Below are positions 18,128 to 26,685 of a DNA stretch of 64,000 nucleotides, one piece after another. The translations under genes were made by a program, and so were the position numbers. Below the pieces are notes generated by a model. That model was given only the letters and a program-made list of their open reading frames with translations. It was not told the origin of the DNA and did not search any database. Each line of letters begins with the position of its first letter. Position 1 is the stretch's first letter. The stretch is from an uncultured Clostridia bacterium (GTDB lineage Bacteria; Bacillota; Clostridia; Oscillospirales; Ruminococcaceae), in assembly GCA_947623585.1 (NCBI GenBank), contig CANQHA010000001.1, positions 1 through 64,000 of the forward strand, written 5' to 3'.

Positions 18128-20482
18128 ATGGGTGAAAAAGGCGCCTCTTTGCTTATTGACAGCAGGTTTTATCTTTTGTCAATGCTGTCGGTTTACGCCG
18201 TTATAATCTTTCTGATACTCATTCTTCCTCTTTTCATGTGGCGGAGATATCTTCGCGGCAAGGGAATGATCTATCGCTTTTTGTTCTGCATAATCACCCA
18301 GACCTGCTATCTGACAAACCTTGTTTTGCTGCTCGGCTTCTTCAACATCGCAAACCGATACACCGTTATCGCGGGTATAATTGTCGAATATCTTATCATT
18401 CGCTGGAAAACCTACGGAAAATTTCAGCCCGCAAGGAACCCCGTGACGTTTAAAACGGTGAAGCAAAGATTCAGCGTTCGCGGCTTAAAAGAGCTCATCG
18501 GCTGGCTTCGCCGAAAGCTGCTCGACGCTTATATGGGTCTTAAAGGCTTTCGCAGGTGGTCGATATGGGGCTGGTGCTTCAGAAACTGGTTCTCGCTTTT
18601 GGTTTTAGGGGCTGCGCTCGTATATAACGCCGCGTTCATAAACCACAACGTTCTCTCGGTCGGGCACAGCTATCAGTTTTCTGATATACCCGTCCACCTC
18701 TCTTGGGTATACGGTCTCGAGCACGGCACGCTTTTCATCGACGGAATCTATCCGTTTTATATGCACTGCATGATATATCTTATCCGCGTGCTTTCGGGAA
18801 TACATATCCGCGAGTGCATACTCTATTACGGCGGATTTCAGACGCTTCTTTTGCTGCTCACGTCTTATTGCTTCTCGCGAAAACTCTTTTGCAACAAATA
18901 CCTTGCGCTTATGCCGACGGTTTTGTTCTCTATCCTTTTAAGGCAGGGCAGATACGGCGCTTCACTTCCGCAGGAGTGCGGAATGTTTGCGGCGATGTGC
19001 GTCGCTTACTTCATTTTGGAGTATATGCAGTCCGAGCGCAAGCCGCACAACGTCAAAAACGATTCAAAGCGCAAGCGATTTTTCAGAATAGGGCAGTATC
19101 TCTATCGCTATCACATCACTACCGATCTTCTGCTCGTCGCGCTAAGCGTCACGCTTGTCATTGGCTATCACTTTTACACCGCCATCGCGACGATATTCCT
19201 TGTAATAGGCTTCGGCGTTGCATATCTTCCTAAACTCTGGCGCAAAGAGCGCTGGGTGCCGCTTCTGACCGCCGGAATAATCGGCGCGGTGCTTGCGGTG
19301 CTGCCTTTTGCTGCCTGCCTTGCAAAGGGAATACCTTTTCAGGAATCTATGGCTTGGGCGACGAGCGTTATCACCGGCGAAACTTGGGTAAACGACGAGG
19401 AGTCCTCTTATAAGGATATGTTCGACGATTTCACCGGAAACACCGACGGCTCCGAGCAGCCCGCCGAGGAGGTCCATGCCGAGACCGAGCCCGAAGACGC
19501 TCCGAAAAAGTCGATGGCTGACAGGGTCGCGCTTCTCGGCCAAGCGGTAGACAATTCCGACGTTTTAATGTTCGGCGAGGGTTCGGGAAGACTGATGATA
19601 CTCTGCATAGCAGTCAGCGCGGCGTTTGCGGTTTTAAGCCTAATAATAAAGCCTTTCCGCGAGCCCGCCATGAGCTATATCACGCTTTCGATATACGGCG
19701 TCGCGATAATGCTTTTGGGTCAGGCCGAGCTTCTTGACATCATCGAGCTTTTCGACAATGCCCGCGCAAGCGTCTTTATCCAGCCGTTCTTGGTAATAAT
19801 TTACACCATTCCGGTCGATATCGTTCTCAGAACGCTTTGCCTTGTGCCGTTAAAAATCGTCAAGCGGGCGGTATCGGTGCTTGCGGTCGCAGCTGCGGCA
19901 TTCTCGGGCTATTGGTGCGTCGATAACGGATATCTTCACAACTATTTCGATTTAAACGCCCAGTATTACAACGACTGCGACTATGTTTTAAAGCATATCC
20001 GCGAGAGCTTTCCCGACAAATCCTTCAACGTCATCTCTCCGACCGACGACCTTTACGCAACGGTAGACGAGGGCTTCCACACCGAGATATCACAGCTTAT
20101 GCACATGATAGACGGCGGCGAAAAAGAGTTCGTAATACCGTCCGAGTATTCCTTCTTCTTCGTCGAGAAAAAGGTCCTGCAGGATTACACCTACGGCAGC
20201 GTTTTGGTCAGCGCCGAGCAGGCCGACAAGGATATGCTTTACCGTGCCTCGTCGCAGGATTATTACTACCAGCGCCTCGTTATCGAGAGCAAGGCATATT
20301 ATTGGGCGCAGATGATGCTGTCGCTTTACCCGAACAATTTCACTGTCTATTTTGAAAACGATATTTTGGCGGTATATCTTTTAAAGCAGAACACAAACTA
20401 TCCGTTCAGCCTGAAGATCGACTACCGCTCGACGCTTGAATATCCTAAAACCACAGAAGAAACGGGGGAAAACAATGTTTAA
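18128..20482 (+). CDS. Large polytopic membrane protein, GT-C- or polymerase-like
   Basis: A 784-residue protein with about 12 membrane helices. The first extracytoplasmic loop carries YQFSDIPVHLSWVYGLEHG, with an Asp and His where GT-C enzymes place catalytic acids. An acidic insert (about residues 418-470, e.g. NDEESSYKDMFDDFTGN) interrupts the helices. The C-terminal 150 residues form a soluble domain. I cannot assign a Pfam family by eye. Between a flippase and a glycosyltransferase, a role as a polyprenyl-sugar-dependent transferase or Wzy-like polymerase is plausible but unproven. Its last 8 bases overlap the GT8 gene. Confidence 0.6.
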   Translation: MGEKGASLLIDSRFYLLSMLSVYAVIIFLILILPLFMWRRYLRGKGMIYRFLFCIITQTCYLTNLVLLLGFFNIANRYTVIAGIIVEYLIIRWKTYGKFQPARNPVTFKTVKQRFSVRGLKELIGWLRRKLLDAYMGLKGFRRWSIWGWCFRNWFSLLVLGAALVYNAAFINHNVLSVGHSYQFSDIPVHLSWVYGLEHGTLFIDGIYPFYMHCMIYLIRVLSGIHIRECILYYGGFQTLLLLLTSYCFSRKLFCNKYLALMPTVLFSILLRQGRYGASLPQECGMFAAMCVAYFILEYMQSERKPHNVKNDSKRKRFFRIGQYLYRYHITTDLLLVALSVTLVIGYHFYTAIATIFLVIGFGVAYLPKLWRKERWVPLLTAGIIGAVLAVLPFAACLAKGIPFQESMAWATSVITGETWVNDEESSYKDMFDDFTGNTDGSEQPAEEVHAETEPEDAPKKSMADRVALLGQAVDNSDVLMFGEGSGRLMILCIAVSAAFAVLSLIIKPFREPAMSYITLSIYGVAIMLLGQAELLDIIELFDNARASVFIQPFLVIIYTIPVDIVLRTLCLVPLKIVKRAVSVLAVAAAAFSGYWCVDNGYLHNYFDLNAQYYNDCDYVLKHIRESFPDKSFNVISPTDDLYATVDEGFHTEISQLMHMIDGGEKEFVIPSEYSFFFVEKKVLQDYTYGSVLVSAEQADKDMLYRASSQDYYYQRLVIESKAYYWAQMMLSLYPNNFTVYFENDILAVYLLKQNTNYPFSLKIDYRSTLEYPKTTEETGENNV

Positions 20483-21461
20483 CGAAAACAACATCTGCGT
20501 GTCTTATGCGTCCGACGACAACTATGCGGCGTTCATGGGAATTTCTATGCTTTCTCTTTTTGAGAGCAACAAGCGCGCCGAGGGGATAACGGTGTTCATT
20601 CTCGACTACGGCATAAGCGCGGAAAACGTCAAAAAGCTCGAAAAGATCGCCGAGGATTACGGCCGAAAGCTGATCTTCTGCCCGGTCGAGAAATACATCT
20701 CCTCGCTCGACCTCAACATGGGTCCGCGAAAGATATCAATCGTCTCATACGCGAGGCTGTTTTTGGCGTCGATAATCCCCGAGGAATACGATCGGGTGAT
20801 ATATCTTGACTGCGACACGATAATCAACGGCGATATGCTTCCGATGTGGCGCGCGCCTCTTGACGACAACATCGTCGCCGGAGTTCAGGACACGGTTGAC
20901 AGATTCTTTTTGAACGCGGTCGGCCTGCCCGAGGACACAAGATATGTCAACGCGGGGATACTTCTTTTAAATCTCAGGGTCTGGCGCGAGGAGGATATGC
21001 AGTCCAAATTTTTGGACTATATCAAGGAGAAGGGCGGCAACGTTCCGCACCACGATCAGGGCGTCATAAACCATGTGAGCGGCGTGCGCAGGCTCATTCT
21101 GCCGCTTAAATTCAACGTTACCGCGAACATTTTTTCGTTTTCCGAGAAGGTTATCCGCCGAATGCACGACATCAGGGGCGAGTATTACTCTCAGGCCGAA
21201 ATAGACGAAGCCCGCCAAAGCCCGACAGTGCTTCACTTCACCGCGGGAATCTTGGGCCGGCCATGGCAGGAGGGCTGCCGCCACCCGAAGCGTGAGCTTT
21301 ATGAAAGGGCGCTGAAAATGTCGCCTTGGAGCGACAAAAAGCCCGAGCCGAACAACGAAAAGCTGTCGGTCAAGGTCTCGGCGTTCGTCTGCGAGCACAT
21401 CTCTCCGCGCCTTTTTGCCGAGATATACCGCCTCACGAATTTTGTGCTTCACAAAATGTAA
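20475..21461 (+). CDS. Glycosyltransferase family 8
   Basis: A 328-residue GT-A enzyme of the LgtC/galactosyltransferase type. It shows the DxD motif in IYLDCDTIING, NAGILLLNL, HHDQGVIN, and the C-terminal HFTAGILGRPWQ, which corresponds to the HxGxxKPW signature of GT8. It would add a hexose from a UDP-sugar. ATG 20475 follows GGGGG; an upstream in-frame ATG at 20436 lies within the previous gene. It is the last gene before the terminator. Confidence 0.88.
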   Translation: MFNENNICVSYASDDNYAAFMGISMLSLFESNKRAEGITVFILDYGISAENVKKLEKIAEDYGRKLIFCPVEKYISSLDLNMGPRKISIVSYARLFLASIIPEEYDRVIYLDCDTIINGDMLPMWRAPLDDNIVAGVQDTVDRFFLNAVGLPEDTRYVNAGILLLNLRVWREEDMQSKFLDYIKEKGGNVPHHDQGVINHVSGVRRLILPLKFNVTANIFSFSEKVIRRMHDIRGEYYSQAEIDEARQSPTVLHFTAGILGRPWQEGCRHPKRELYERALKMSPWSDKKPEPNNEKLSVKVSAFVCEHISPRLFAEIYRLTNFVLHKM

Positions 21462-21476
21462 TAAACCGTACAAAAG

Positions 21477-21505
21477 AAAAAGCAGACCGCAAAAGTCTGC
21501 TTTTT
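21477..21505 (+). terminator. Terminator closing the pel operon (bidirectional)
   Basis: AAAAAGCAGAC at 21477-21487 pairs perfectly with GTCTGCTTTTT at 21495-21505 around a seven-base loop. The T run on each strand lets it serve both the GT8 gene and the convergent XRE gene at 21543-22343. Confidence 0.9.
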
Positions 21506-21542
21506 ACTATTTCGCTCGGCGGTGAAATCCGCGCTTGCATGA

Positions 21543-22343
21543 TTACTGTTCGGAAAACTCCTTTTCGTAGTTTTCATATTCCTCAGGGCGATATCCGCGC
21601 TCAAAATAGTCCGGCATGGTCTCTTTAAGCGCGGAAATCAGTCCCAGCGCCGATTTGCGGTAAACCTCCGCACTTGAAGCGTCGCCGCTTTCGCTAGCCC
21701 TGTTTCGCATTATCGAGAGCATCTCTATTGCTGAATCGAAATCGAGCGCAAACTGCGATCTTGCGGCTTCAAGCGACTTATCGCCATTTAGCAGTTCCGC
21801 GACGAGCTCCAGCTTTGTGAAATATATCTCAGGAATTTTTTCAAGCGTTTCCTCGCAAAGAGACAGCTCGCCCTTGCCCGCGTATATTTCCGCAAGTATT
21901 CGCAGAGCGTCATATTTCACGGCGTCGTCCGAAGTCACCTCGATGAGGCTTCTGCAAATAGCCGCCGCTTCATCGCGGCGCTCGGGCGCTTGAATGGTAT
22001 AAAGCAGGTTGTTGAGAAGAATGTCGTTTCCCGGAAACTGCTTTAGACCCTCGCGAATCACTTTTTCAGCCTCTTGGGGATTTTCGCTTCGAAGCGAAGC
22101 CGCGCGGCAAACGATCTCTTCGATTTTTTGCTGAGTTTTGAGACGGTCGTAATCAAACAGCTCGTCTGTCGATACCCCGAAGAAAGAGGCGAGCGCGGGT
22201 ATCATCGTCACGTCGGGCAGAGCCGCGCCCGTCTCCCACTTTGATACCGCCTGAAAGCTGACGCTCAAAGCCTCGGCAAGTATCTCCTGAGAGATGTCCT
22301 TGCGTTTGCGCAGTTCTCTGATCTTAGAACCTAAATTTGTCAT
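21543..22343 (-). CDS. XRE-family transcriptional regulator with helical C-terminal domain
   Basis: A 266-residue protein. Residues 5-60 are a Cro/C1 helix-turn-helix (IRELRKRKDISQEILAEALS, then VSKWETGAALPDVTMIPALA). The remaining 200 residues are all helical with TPR-like spacing, common in clostridial regulators of this type. Target genes are unknown; it faces the end of the pel operon but is transcribed separately. Start ATG at 22343 with GAGGT upstream. The inverted repeat over its -10 region suggests autoregulation. Confidence 0.8.
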   Translation of the reverse strand: MTNLGSKIRELRKRKDISQEILAEALSVSFQAVSKWETGAALPDVTMIPALASFFGVSTDELFDYDRLKTQQKIEEIVCRAASLRSENPQEAEKVIREGLKQFPGNDILLNNLLYTIQAPERRDEAAAICRSLIEVTSDDAVKYDALRILAEIYAGKGELSLCEETLEKIPEIYFTKLELVAELLNGDKSLEAARSQFALDFDSAIEMLSIMRNRASESGDASSAEVYRKSALGLISALKETMPDYFERGYRPEEYENYEKEFSEQ

Positions 22344-22366
22344 ATTATTACCTCGTTATTTATATT

Positions 22367-22537
22367 TCACCGGTGATATTTTAAGTATATCACACCGTCG
22401 TGCAATGTAAATAACCTGTTGTTTGAGCATTTTTCTAACGCGGGTTGAAATTTTCGCGGGTCTTGAGCCGTAAAGCAGTCGGCGGTCGGAACAAATCTGT
22501 TTTCAGAGCGCCTTTTAAATTTAATATTTTGTGTCAT
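22367..22537 (-). CDS. Possible small ORF, 56 residues, unknown
   Basis: An ATG at 22537 with GGGAG seven bases upstream opens a 56-codon frame to a TGA at 22367-22369. It fills the gap between the AraC-type gene (28 bases away) and the XRE gene. The product would be basic and soluble, starting MTQNIKFKRRSENRF and ending in VIYLKYHR. I recognise no family, and its 3' half overlaps the XRE promoter. The SD and the otherwise large gap speak for it; AT-rich codons unlike the neighbours speak against it. Confidence 0.3.
   Translation of the reverse strand: MTQNIKFKRRSENRFVPTADCFTAQDPRKFQPALEKCSNNRLFTLHDGVIYLKYHR
22373..22393 (-). promoter_or_regulatory. Candidate operator over the XRE -10 box
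   Basis: GTGATAT (22373-22379) and ATATCAC (22387-22393) form a perfect inverted repeat with seven bases between. It covers the -10 hexamer of the XRE gene. A 10-bp palindrome TCACCGGTGA also lies beside it (22367-22376). This is the geometry of a repressor site, probably autoregulatory. Confidence 0.5.
22384..22411 (-). promoter_or_regulatory. Promoter of the XRE regulator gene
   Basis: Read on the minus strand, TTTACA (22411-22406), 16 bases, then TATACT (22389-22384). The predicted start lies about 35 bases before the ATG at 22343. Confidence 0.6.
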
Positions 22538-22564
22538 AATGATTCTCCCGAAAAGCGAATTTGT

Positions 22565-23473
22565 TCAGAGCTTCTCAATCGGCAGCCAGAGCTCGATGTA
22601 TCTTTTGTTTCTGACGTCCTCGTGTTCCTTTTCGTCGTCTGACCAATACCAGTGGGTTATCTCAAGCTCGGGCGCTTTGCGAAGCTGATAGCCGAGCGAC
22701 GGCAGAAGCTCAGATACCATATCTTTTCTCAGGTCGAGGAAAACCTCGGTCGGAAATTTCATTCTTTCGGTCTCGCAGACGATATATGTTCCCGCGGGGA
22801 CGGTGAGGTTCTTATACTTTTTAATGCCCTCCTCGCCGAAGTCGTCGATAAGATGCTCGCGGGTCTTCTTTGACAAAAACGAGCCGATATAGCAGTCAAA
22901 GCCGTCGTCCGAGCAGTTATCCGCCGCCAAAACGCTCGTCTCGTAATCTCGTGAGAGCCACTGCAAGGCATACTGCTGCTCGCGGGTCGAGATATAGAAG
23001 TCCGCCTCCTGTTCGCGGCGCTCGGCGGGGCTTCCCGAGAGTCGCCTCATAGTTCCGGTCATAACCGTTTCGGGTCTTTCAACGATTTTGTAATTCATGG
23101 TGTTACCCTCCAAAATAAGTTTTATTCTGAGGCGTGAAAATGATTTGAGCGTCCCTCCGTCGCGCGCCTGAGAGGGGAGTATCCCGTGGAAAGCGCGGAA
23201 TGCTTTGGCGAAGCTGTCGGGGCTGTCATAGCCGTATTTCAGCGCAACGTCTATGACCTTTGCTTTTTCGGTCTGAAGCTCGATACCCGCAAGCGTAAGC
23301 CGTCTTTCGCGTATATATTCGCCAAGGGTATAGCCGCAGAGGATCGAGAACGCGCGCTGAAAGTGATACTCCGAGCAGAAGCAGAGTTTTGCAGCCTCGG
23401 CATAGCTTATTTCGCCGTCAAGGTTTTCCTCGATATAGTCGAGCGCCTTTGACATTCCGTCTATCCAATTCAT
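22565..23473 (-). CDS. AraC-family regulator with GyrI-like effector domain
   Basis: A 302-residue regulator. Residues 1-110 carry the two AraC helix-turn-helices (YAEAAKLCFCSEYHFQRAFS and VALKYGYDSPDSFAKAFRAF). Residues about 125-302 form a GyrI/BmrR-like ligand domain beginning YKIVERPETVMTGTMRRL and ending in YIELWLPIEKL. Such proteins sense amphipathic small molecules or drugs. The frame stays open far upstream, but that part overlaps the next gene; ATG 23473 has GAGGTG seven bases before it. A GTTAC-ATG-GTAAC repeat (23487-23499) just upstream could be its site. Confidence 0.87.
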   Translation of the reverse strand: MNWIDGMSKALDYIEENLDGEISYAEAAKLCFCSEYHFQRAFSILCGYTLGEYIRERRLTLAGIELQTEKAKVIDVALKYGYDSPDSFAKAFRAFHGILPSQARDGGTLKSFSRLRIKLILEGNTMNYKIVERPETVMTGTMRRLSGSPAERREQEADFYISTREQQYALQWLSRDYETSVLAADNCSDDGFDCYIGSFLSKKTREHLIDDFGEEGIKKYKNLTVPAGTYIVCETERMKFPTEVFLDLRKDMVSELLPSLGYQLRKAPELEITHWYWSDDEKEHEDVRNKRYIELWLPIEKL

Positions 23474-23547
23474 TTTTATCACCTCGGTTACATGGTAACA
23501 CATCAAAAACATTAAATCCCGATTTTTTCTGCTTTCTTCTGACGGTT

Positions 23548-24138
23548 CTATCGCCCTGATACCGCTTTGAAAAGCAGGATCATTCCCGCGCAGGCAGCTA
23601 AAGCGATAAGCGCGGAGCAGACCGCCAAAAGAACTTTTTGATACGGTCTCTTTCCCTCCTCGCGGGCCTTTTCGATGTCCGAAAGGCTTTTGCCGTCCAT
23701 AAAAGCCGATATCTCCTTGAATGTCTGAATGTCGTACTTTTTCTTGTACTTCTCGATTTTTACGGCGAAATACATCGTTACCGCAACTATCGCGATATAA
23801 ACCGCCAAACCCCACCATCCCAAAAAGTGCGCGAGGGGAATCGGCGTTACCAGCATAATGATAAACATTATTGTCAGTATCCAGCTGTTTCGCAAAAATT
23901 TTGCATACTCCTGTCCGTCTATTTGTCTTTTCATCTCGTTTAGGTCTCCTTTAATCAAAGCGTCAAGGGACGTTTCAAAGACCTCGCTCAGAAGTATCAG
24001 GCTTTTTATATCGGGGTATGTCTTTTCGTTCTCCCAATTTGAGACCGTCTGCCGCGAGACAAAAATTTTTTCCGCAAGCTGATCCTGAGACAGCCCCTTT
24101 TCGATTCTCAGCCTTTTAATCTGATTTGCAATTTCCAT
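23548..24138 (-). CDS. XRE-family regulator with membrane helices
   Basis: A 196-residue protein: helix-turn-helix at residues 5-60 (IKRLRIEKGLSQDQLAEKIF, VSRQTVSNWENEKTYPDIKS), then a C-terminal part with about three hydrophobic helices (about 84-101, 106-124, 168-190). Membrane-anchored XRE regulators of this layout are common in Firmicutes and may sense envelope state. SD GGGAGG precedes the ATG. A weak promoter (TTTACA-N17-TAGAGT on the minus strand) lies upstream. Confidence 0.83.
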   Translation of the reverse strand: MEIANQIKRLRIEKGLSQDQLAEKIFVSRQTVSNWENEKTYPDIKSLILLSEVFETSLDALIKGDLNEMKRQIDGQEYAKFLRNSWILTIMFIIMLVTPIPLAHFLGWWGLAVYIAIVAVTMYFAVKIEKYKKKYDIQTFKEISAFMDGKSLSDIEKAREEGKRPYQKVLLAVCSALIALAACAGMILLFKAVSGR

Positions 24139-24191
24139 TCAAAACGCCTCCCTGCGCTTTAACTCTATCAAACCTTTCGGAGAATGTAAAT

Positions 24192-24238
24192 CAAAAGTCT
24201 TTGACATCGCCGATATAAGCGGCGTCAAAGACCTTTTG
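24192..24238 (-). terminator. Long hairpin ending the acn-icd operon
   Basis: CAAAAGTCTTTGAC (24192-24205) pairs with GTCAAAGACCTTTTG (24224-24238) with one bulged base. The stem continues through CGCCG/CGGCG. Read on the minus strand it follows the GyrI-like remnant by a few bases and ends in CTTTTGATTT, so it fits an intrinsic terminator with a short T tract. Confidence 0.7.
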
Positions 24239-24242
24239 CATA

Positions 24243-24482
24243 TCATTTTATCGGGTGTCTTATAACGGTTTTAAGCCTTTCGGGCGCACATTTTCGCGGG
24301 TCGCTGAGATATATCTCGTGATGGAGCCTTGTTTCGTTCAAATCGGGTTCAAAGCCGTTTTCGGCGTTAGGGTCGCCCTTGCCGCGCACCGCGATATAAT
24401 TCATTTTCGGAATGGTGACAACAGACGGCTTGTTTTTCGGCATATAAAACTCTTTGTATTCCTTTTTGAAATCAAACGCCAC
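24243..24482 (-). pseudogene. GyrI-like (COG4832) protein with internal deletion
   Basis: A 79-residue frame made of both ends of a family whose members are normally about 200 residues. Residues 1-41 (FDFKKEYKEFYMPKNKP, then MNYIAVRGKGDPN) are the usual N-terminus. Residues 42-79 (FEPDLNETRLHHEIYLSDP, then LKTVIRHPIK) are the usual C-terminus. About 120-130 middle residues, including the ligand pocket, are missing, but the frame is kept. The join is near 24354-24364, at a GAAAACGG that could be a microhomology. Start GTG 24482, whose SD overlaps the icd stop. Family lengths come from memory. Confidence 0.72.
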
Positions 24483-24486
24483 GGTT

Positions 24487-25701
24487 TCACCTCATCAGCT
24501 TTTCGAGCCGTTCCGCTATCGCTCCCAAAAACTCCTCGCTATAAACCGAGCGCTTGTTTTCCAGCTTTGAAAGCGCCGCCATATCTCCGGTCATAACGCC
24601 GCTTTCAATGGTGTCTATCGTCGCTTTTTCGAGCTTGTCGGCATAAGAGGTCAGCTCGGGTATATCATCGAGCTCGCCGCGTTTTCTTAAAGCGCCGCTC
24701 CATGCAAAAATCGTCGCAACGGGGTTTGTCGAGGTCTTTTCGCCCTTGAGCCATTTATAGTAGTGGCGCTGAACGGTGCCGTGCGCGGCCTCGTATTCAT
24801 AAACGCCGTCCGGCGAGACGAGCACCGAGGTCATCAGTCCGAGGCTTCCGTAGGCGGTCGCGACCATGTCCGACATAACGTCGCCGTCATAGTTTTTGCA
24901 CGCCCAAATCACCCCGCCCTCCGAGCGGATAATTCTCGCAACTGCGTCGTCTATAAGCGTATAGAAATACTCGATTCCGGCCTCGTCGAACTTCTCTTTG
25001 TATTCGCTTTCAAATATCTCCGCAAAAATGTCCTTGAAGCGGTGGTCATAGGTCTTTGAAATGGTGTCTTTCGAGGCAAACCAAATGCTTTCACGCTCTG
25101 AAAGCGCAAATTCAAAGCATGAGCGCGCAAAGCTGGCGATAGAGGCGTCAATGTTATGAACTCCCTGAATAATTCCCGCGCCGGAGGAAAAATCGTGAAT
25201 GAGCGCCCGCGTCTCGTTTCCGTCTTTGTCTGTAACTACAAGCTCGGCCTTTGAGCCCTCTGGAACTCTCATCTCGGTGTTTTTGTAGATGTCTCCGTAA
25301 GCGTGACGGGCGATAGTTATCGGCTTTGTCCACGTCGGAATAAACGGAGTTATGCCTTTAACGATTATAGGCTTGCGAAAAACGGTGCCGTCCAAAATCG
25401 CCCTGATAGTGCCGTTCGGCGACTTCCACATCTCTTTGAGCTTATATTCCTCGACCCTCGCGGCGTTTGGGGTGATGGTCGCGCACTTTACAGCAACTCC
25501 GTATTTTTTTGTCGCCTCGGCGGAATCTACAGTCACGCGGTCGTCGGTTGCGTTTCTGTGAACCAGCCCGAGGTCGTAATATTCGGTTTTAAGCTCGACA
25601 TAAGGCTCAATGAGCTGCTCCTTTATCATCTTCCAGATAACTCTTGTCATCTCGTCGCCGTCCATTTCAACGAGCGGGGTTTTCATAATGATTTTAGACA
25701 T
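24487..25701 (-). CDS. icd: NADP-dependent isocitrate dehydrogenase, eukaryote-like subfamily
   Basis: A 404-residue enzyme converting isocitrate to 2-oxoglutarate with NADP. It begins [17 protein letters not shown] and has the substrate loop [17 protein letters not shown] and the metal/NADP region [17 protein letters not shown], as in the dimeric type shared with eukaryotes. The ATG at 25701 has GAAAGGATG eight bases upstream; an ATG at 25710 is too close to that SD. It is in an operon with aconitase; no citrate synthase gene is in the window. Likely role: 2-oxoglutarate for glutamate synthesis. Confidence 0.95.
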   Translation of the reverse strand: MSKIIMKTPLVEMDGDEMTRVIWKMIKEQLIEPYVELKTEYYDLGLVHRNATDDRVTVDSAEATKKYGVAVKCATITPNAARVEEYKLKEMWKSPNGTIRAILDGTVFRKPIIVKGITPFIPTWTKPITIARHAYGDIYKNTEMRVPEGSKAELVVTDKDGNETRALIHDFSSGAGIIQGVHNIDASIASFARSCFEFALSERESIWFASKDTISKTYDHRFKDIFAEIFESEYKEKFDEAGIEYFYTLIDDAVARIIRSEGGVIWACKNYDGDVMSDMVATAYGSLGLMTSVLVSPDGVYEYEAAHGTVQRHYYKWLKGEKTSTNPVATIFAWSGALRKRGELDDIPELTSYADKLEKATIDTIESGVMTGDMAALSKLENKRSVYSEEFLGAIAERLEKLMR

Positions 25702-25714
25702 TTTTATCATCCTT

Positions 25715-26416
25715 TCAAACGATTAGGTTAATAATACCGAGAATAAGCAGATGCGCGGGGTAATATATGTAGAAAAACCATTTGTGAAACGGTTTTTTCG
25801 AGCCCGATTCGCCGTTATACAGAAAGTATATGATTATCGGGGCGAACACAACGCCGATCTGGAACCACTGCGAAAATACCGACGACAGCGCGACAAGAAA
25901 GCTCCATATCTCAAAGGCGATAAAGCGTTTTTTCTTGCTGTCCTTGAATGCGTGAAGCAAAAGGCACGCCCCGATTGGGAATACAAACCAGTCGCCGATG
26001 CAGGATATAACGCACAAAGCGGCGATTATCAGCACCTTCGCCCACTTTTTCAGCCCGCAGTCATAAACCCTCAATGCAATAAGCGCCATAAGCAGCGTGA
26101 AGATCATGCTCTGATTGTATCGGAATACAAGCCCGCCGTCCGAGAACCAAATAATCGGCAGCGTCCCGTGCTGAGCCAGCGAATAGGCGGGCCATGATAT
26201 CAGCGCGAAAATCGCAAGACGCTCGGTGTATTTTTTGACGTCGCGGGTGTGCTCATAGCCCTCGGCGACAAAGAACGCCATGATTGGCGCGGTAAGCCGC
26301 CCGAAGAGGTGCATGATTCCGCCGATAAGCGGGTTTAATCCGTCCACGAAAAGCCACGCGATATGGTCGAGCGTCATGCAGACGATTGCAAAATATTTAA
26401 GCTGATTTCTGTTCAT
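25715..26416 (-). CDS. TraX-like membrane protein
   Basis: A 233-residue protein with about seven hydrophobic helices, beginning [20 protein letters not shown] and continuing [18 protein letters not shown]. This is the TraX family pattern (acetylation of F-pilin in the founding member), widespread in Firmicutes chromosomes without conjugation genes. An acyltransferase role is suspected for the family. The ATG at 26416 has GGAGG upstream and overlaps the stop of the gene before it (ATGA). Confidence 0.83.
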   Translation of the reverse strand: MNRNQLKYFAIVCMTLDHIAWLFVDGLNPLIGGIMHLFGRLTAPIMAFFVAEGYEHTRDVKKYTERLAIFALISWPAYSLAQHGTLPIIWFSDGGLVFRYNQSMIFTLLMALIALRVYDCGLKKWAKVLIIAALCVISCIGDWFVFPIGACLLLHAFKDSKKKRFIAFEIWSFLVALSSVFSQWFQIGVVFAPIIIYFLYNGESGSKKPFHKWFFYIYYPAHLLILGIINLIV

Positions 26417-26685
26417 ATATGATGTCCTCCCTGAAACGCAAGCCATATCACCGCGTAAGGCGATGCCCAAGCCGCGGCGGCGACTATCCAAAGCGCCGCG
26501 ATAAGAAATATTCTTCCGCCCCTTTGGAGCATTTCATACGGGCGAAATATCGCGAAAAACCACACCGCTGCCGCTATGAGAACAAACGGCATAACGGCCG
26601 ATATTCCGAAGTACCATATCGAAAGCGCGAGAGCGGTTATCAGCGTCGGCAGGGCGGTGAGAACGCCGTAAAGCGCCCTTTTCAC
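26413..26685 (-). CDS. Small membrane protein, unknown
   Basis: A 90-residue protein of three hydrophobic helices (about residues 10-28, 29-47, 58-76) without a recognisable domain. It is locked between aconitase and the TraX-like gene by four-base overlaps on both sides (GTGA with acn, ATGA with traX), so it is almost certainly translated. Its start is GTG 26685. Partnership with the TraX-like protein is inferred from this coupling only. Confidence 0.7.
   Translation of the reverse strand: MKRALYGVLTALPTLITALALSIWYFGISAVMPFVLIAAAVWFFAIFRPYEMLQRGGRIFLIAALWIVAAAAWASPYAVIWLAFQGGHHI

Noticed and set aside
23487-23499. GTTAC-ATG-GTAAC as a firm operator
   Set aside because: Only five bases per arm and no promoter recognised beside it; mentioned only under the AraC-type gene.
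23474-23818. N-terminal extension of the AraC-type regulator
   Set aside because: It overlaps the XRE gene out of frame and has no AraC features; ATG 23473 has a good SD.
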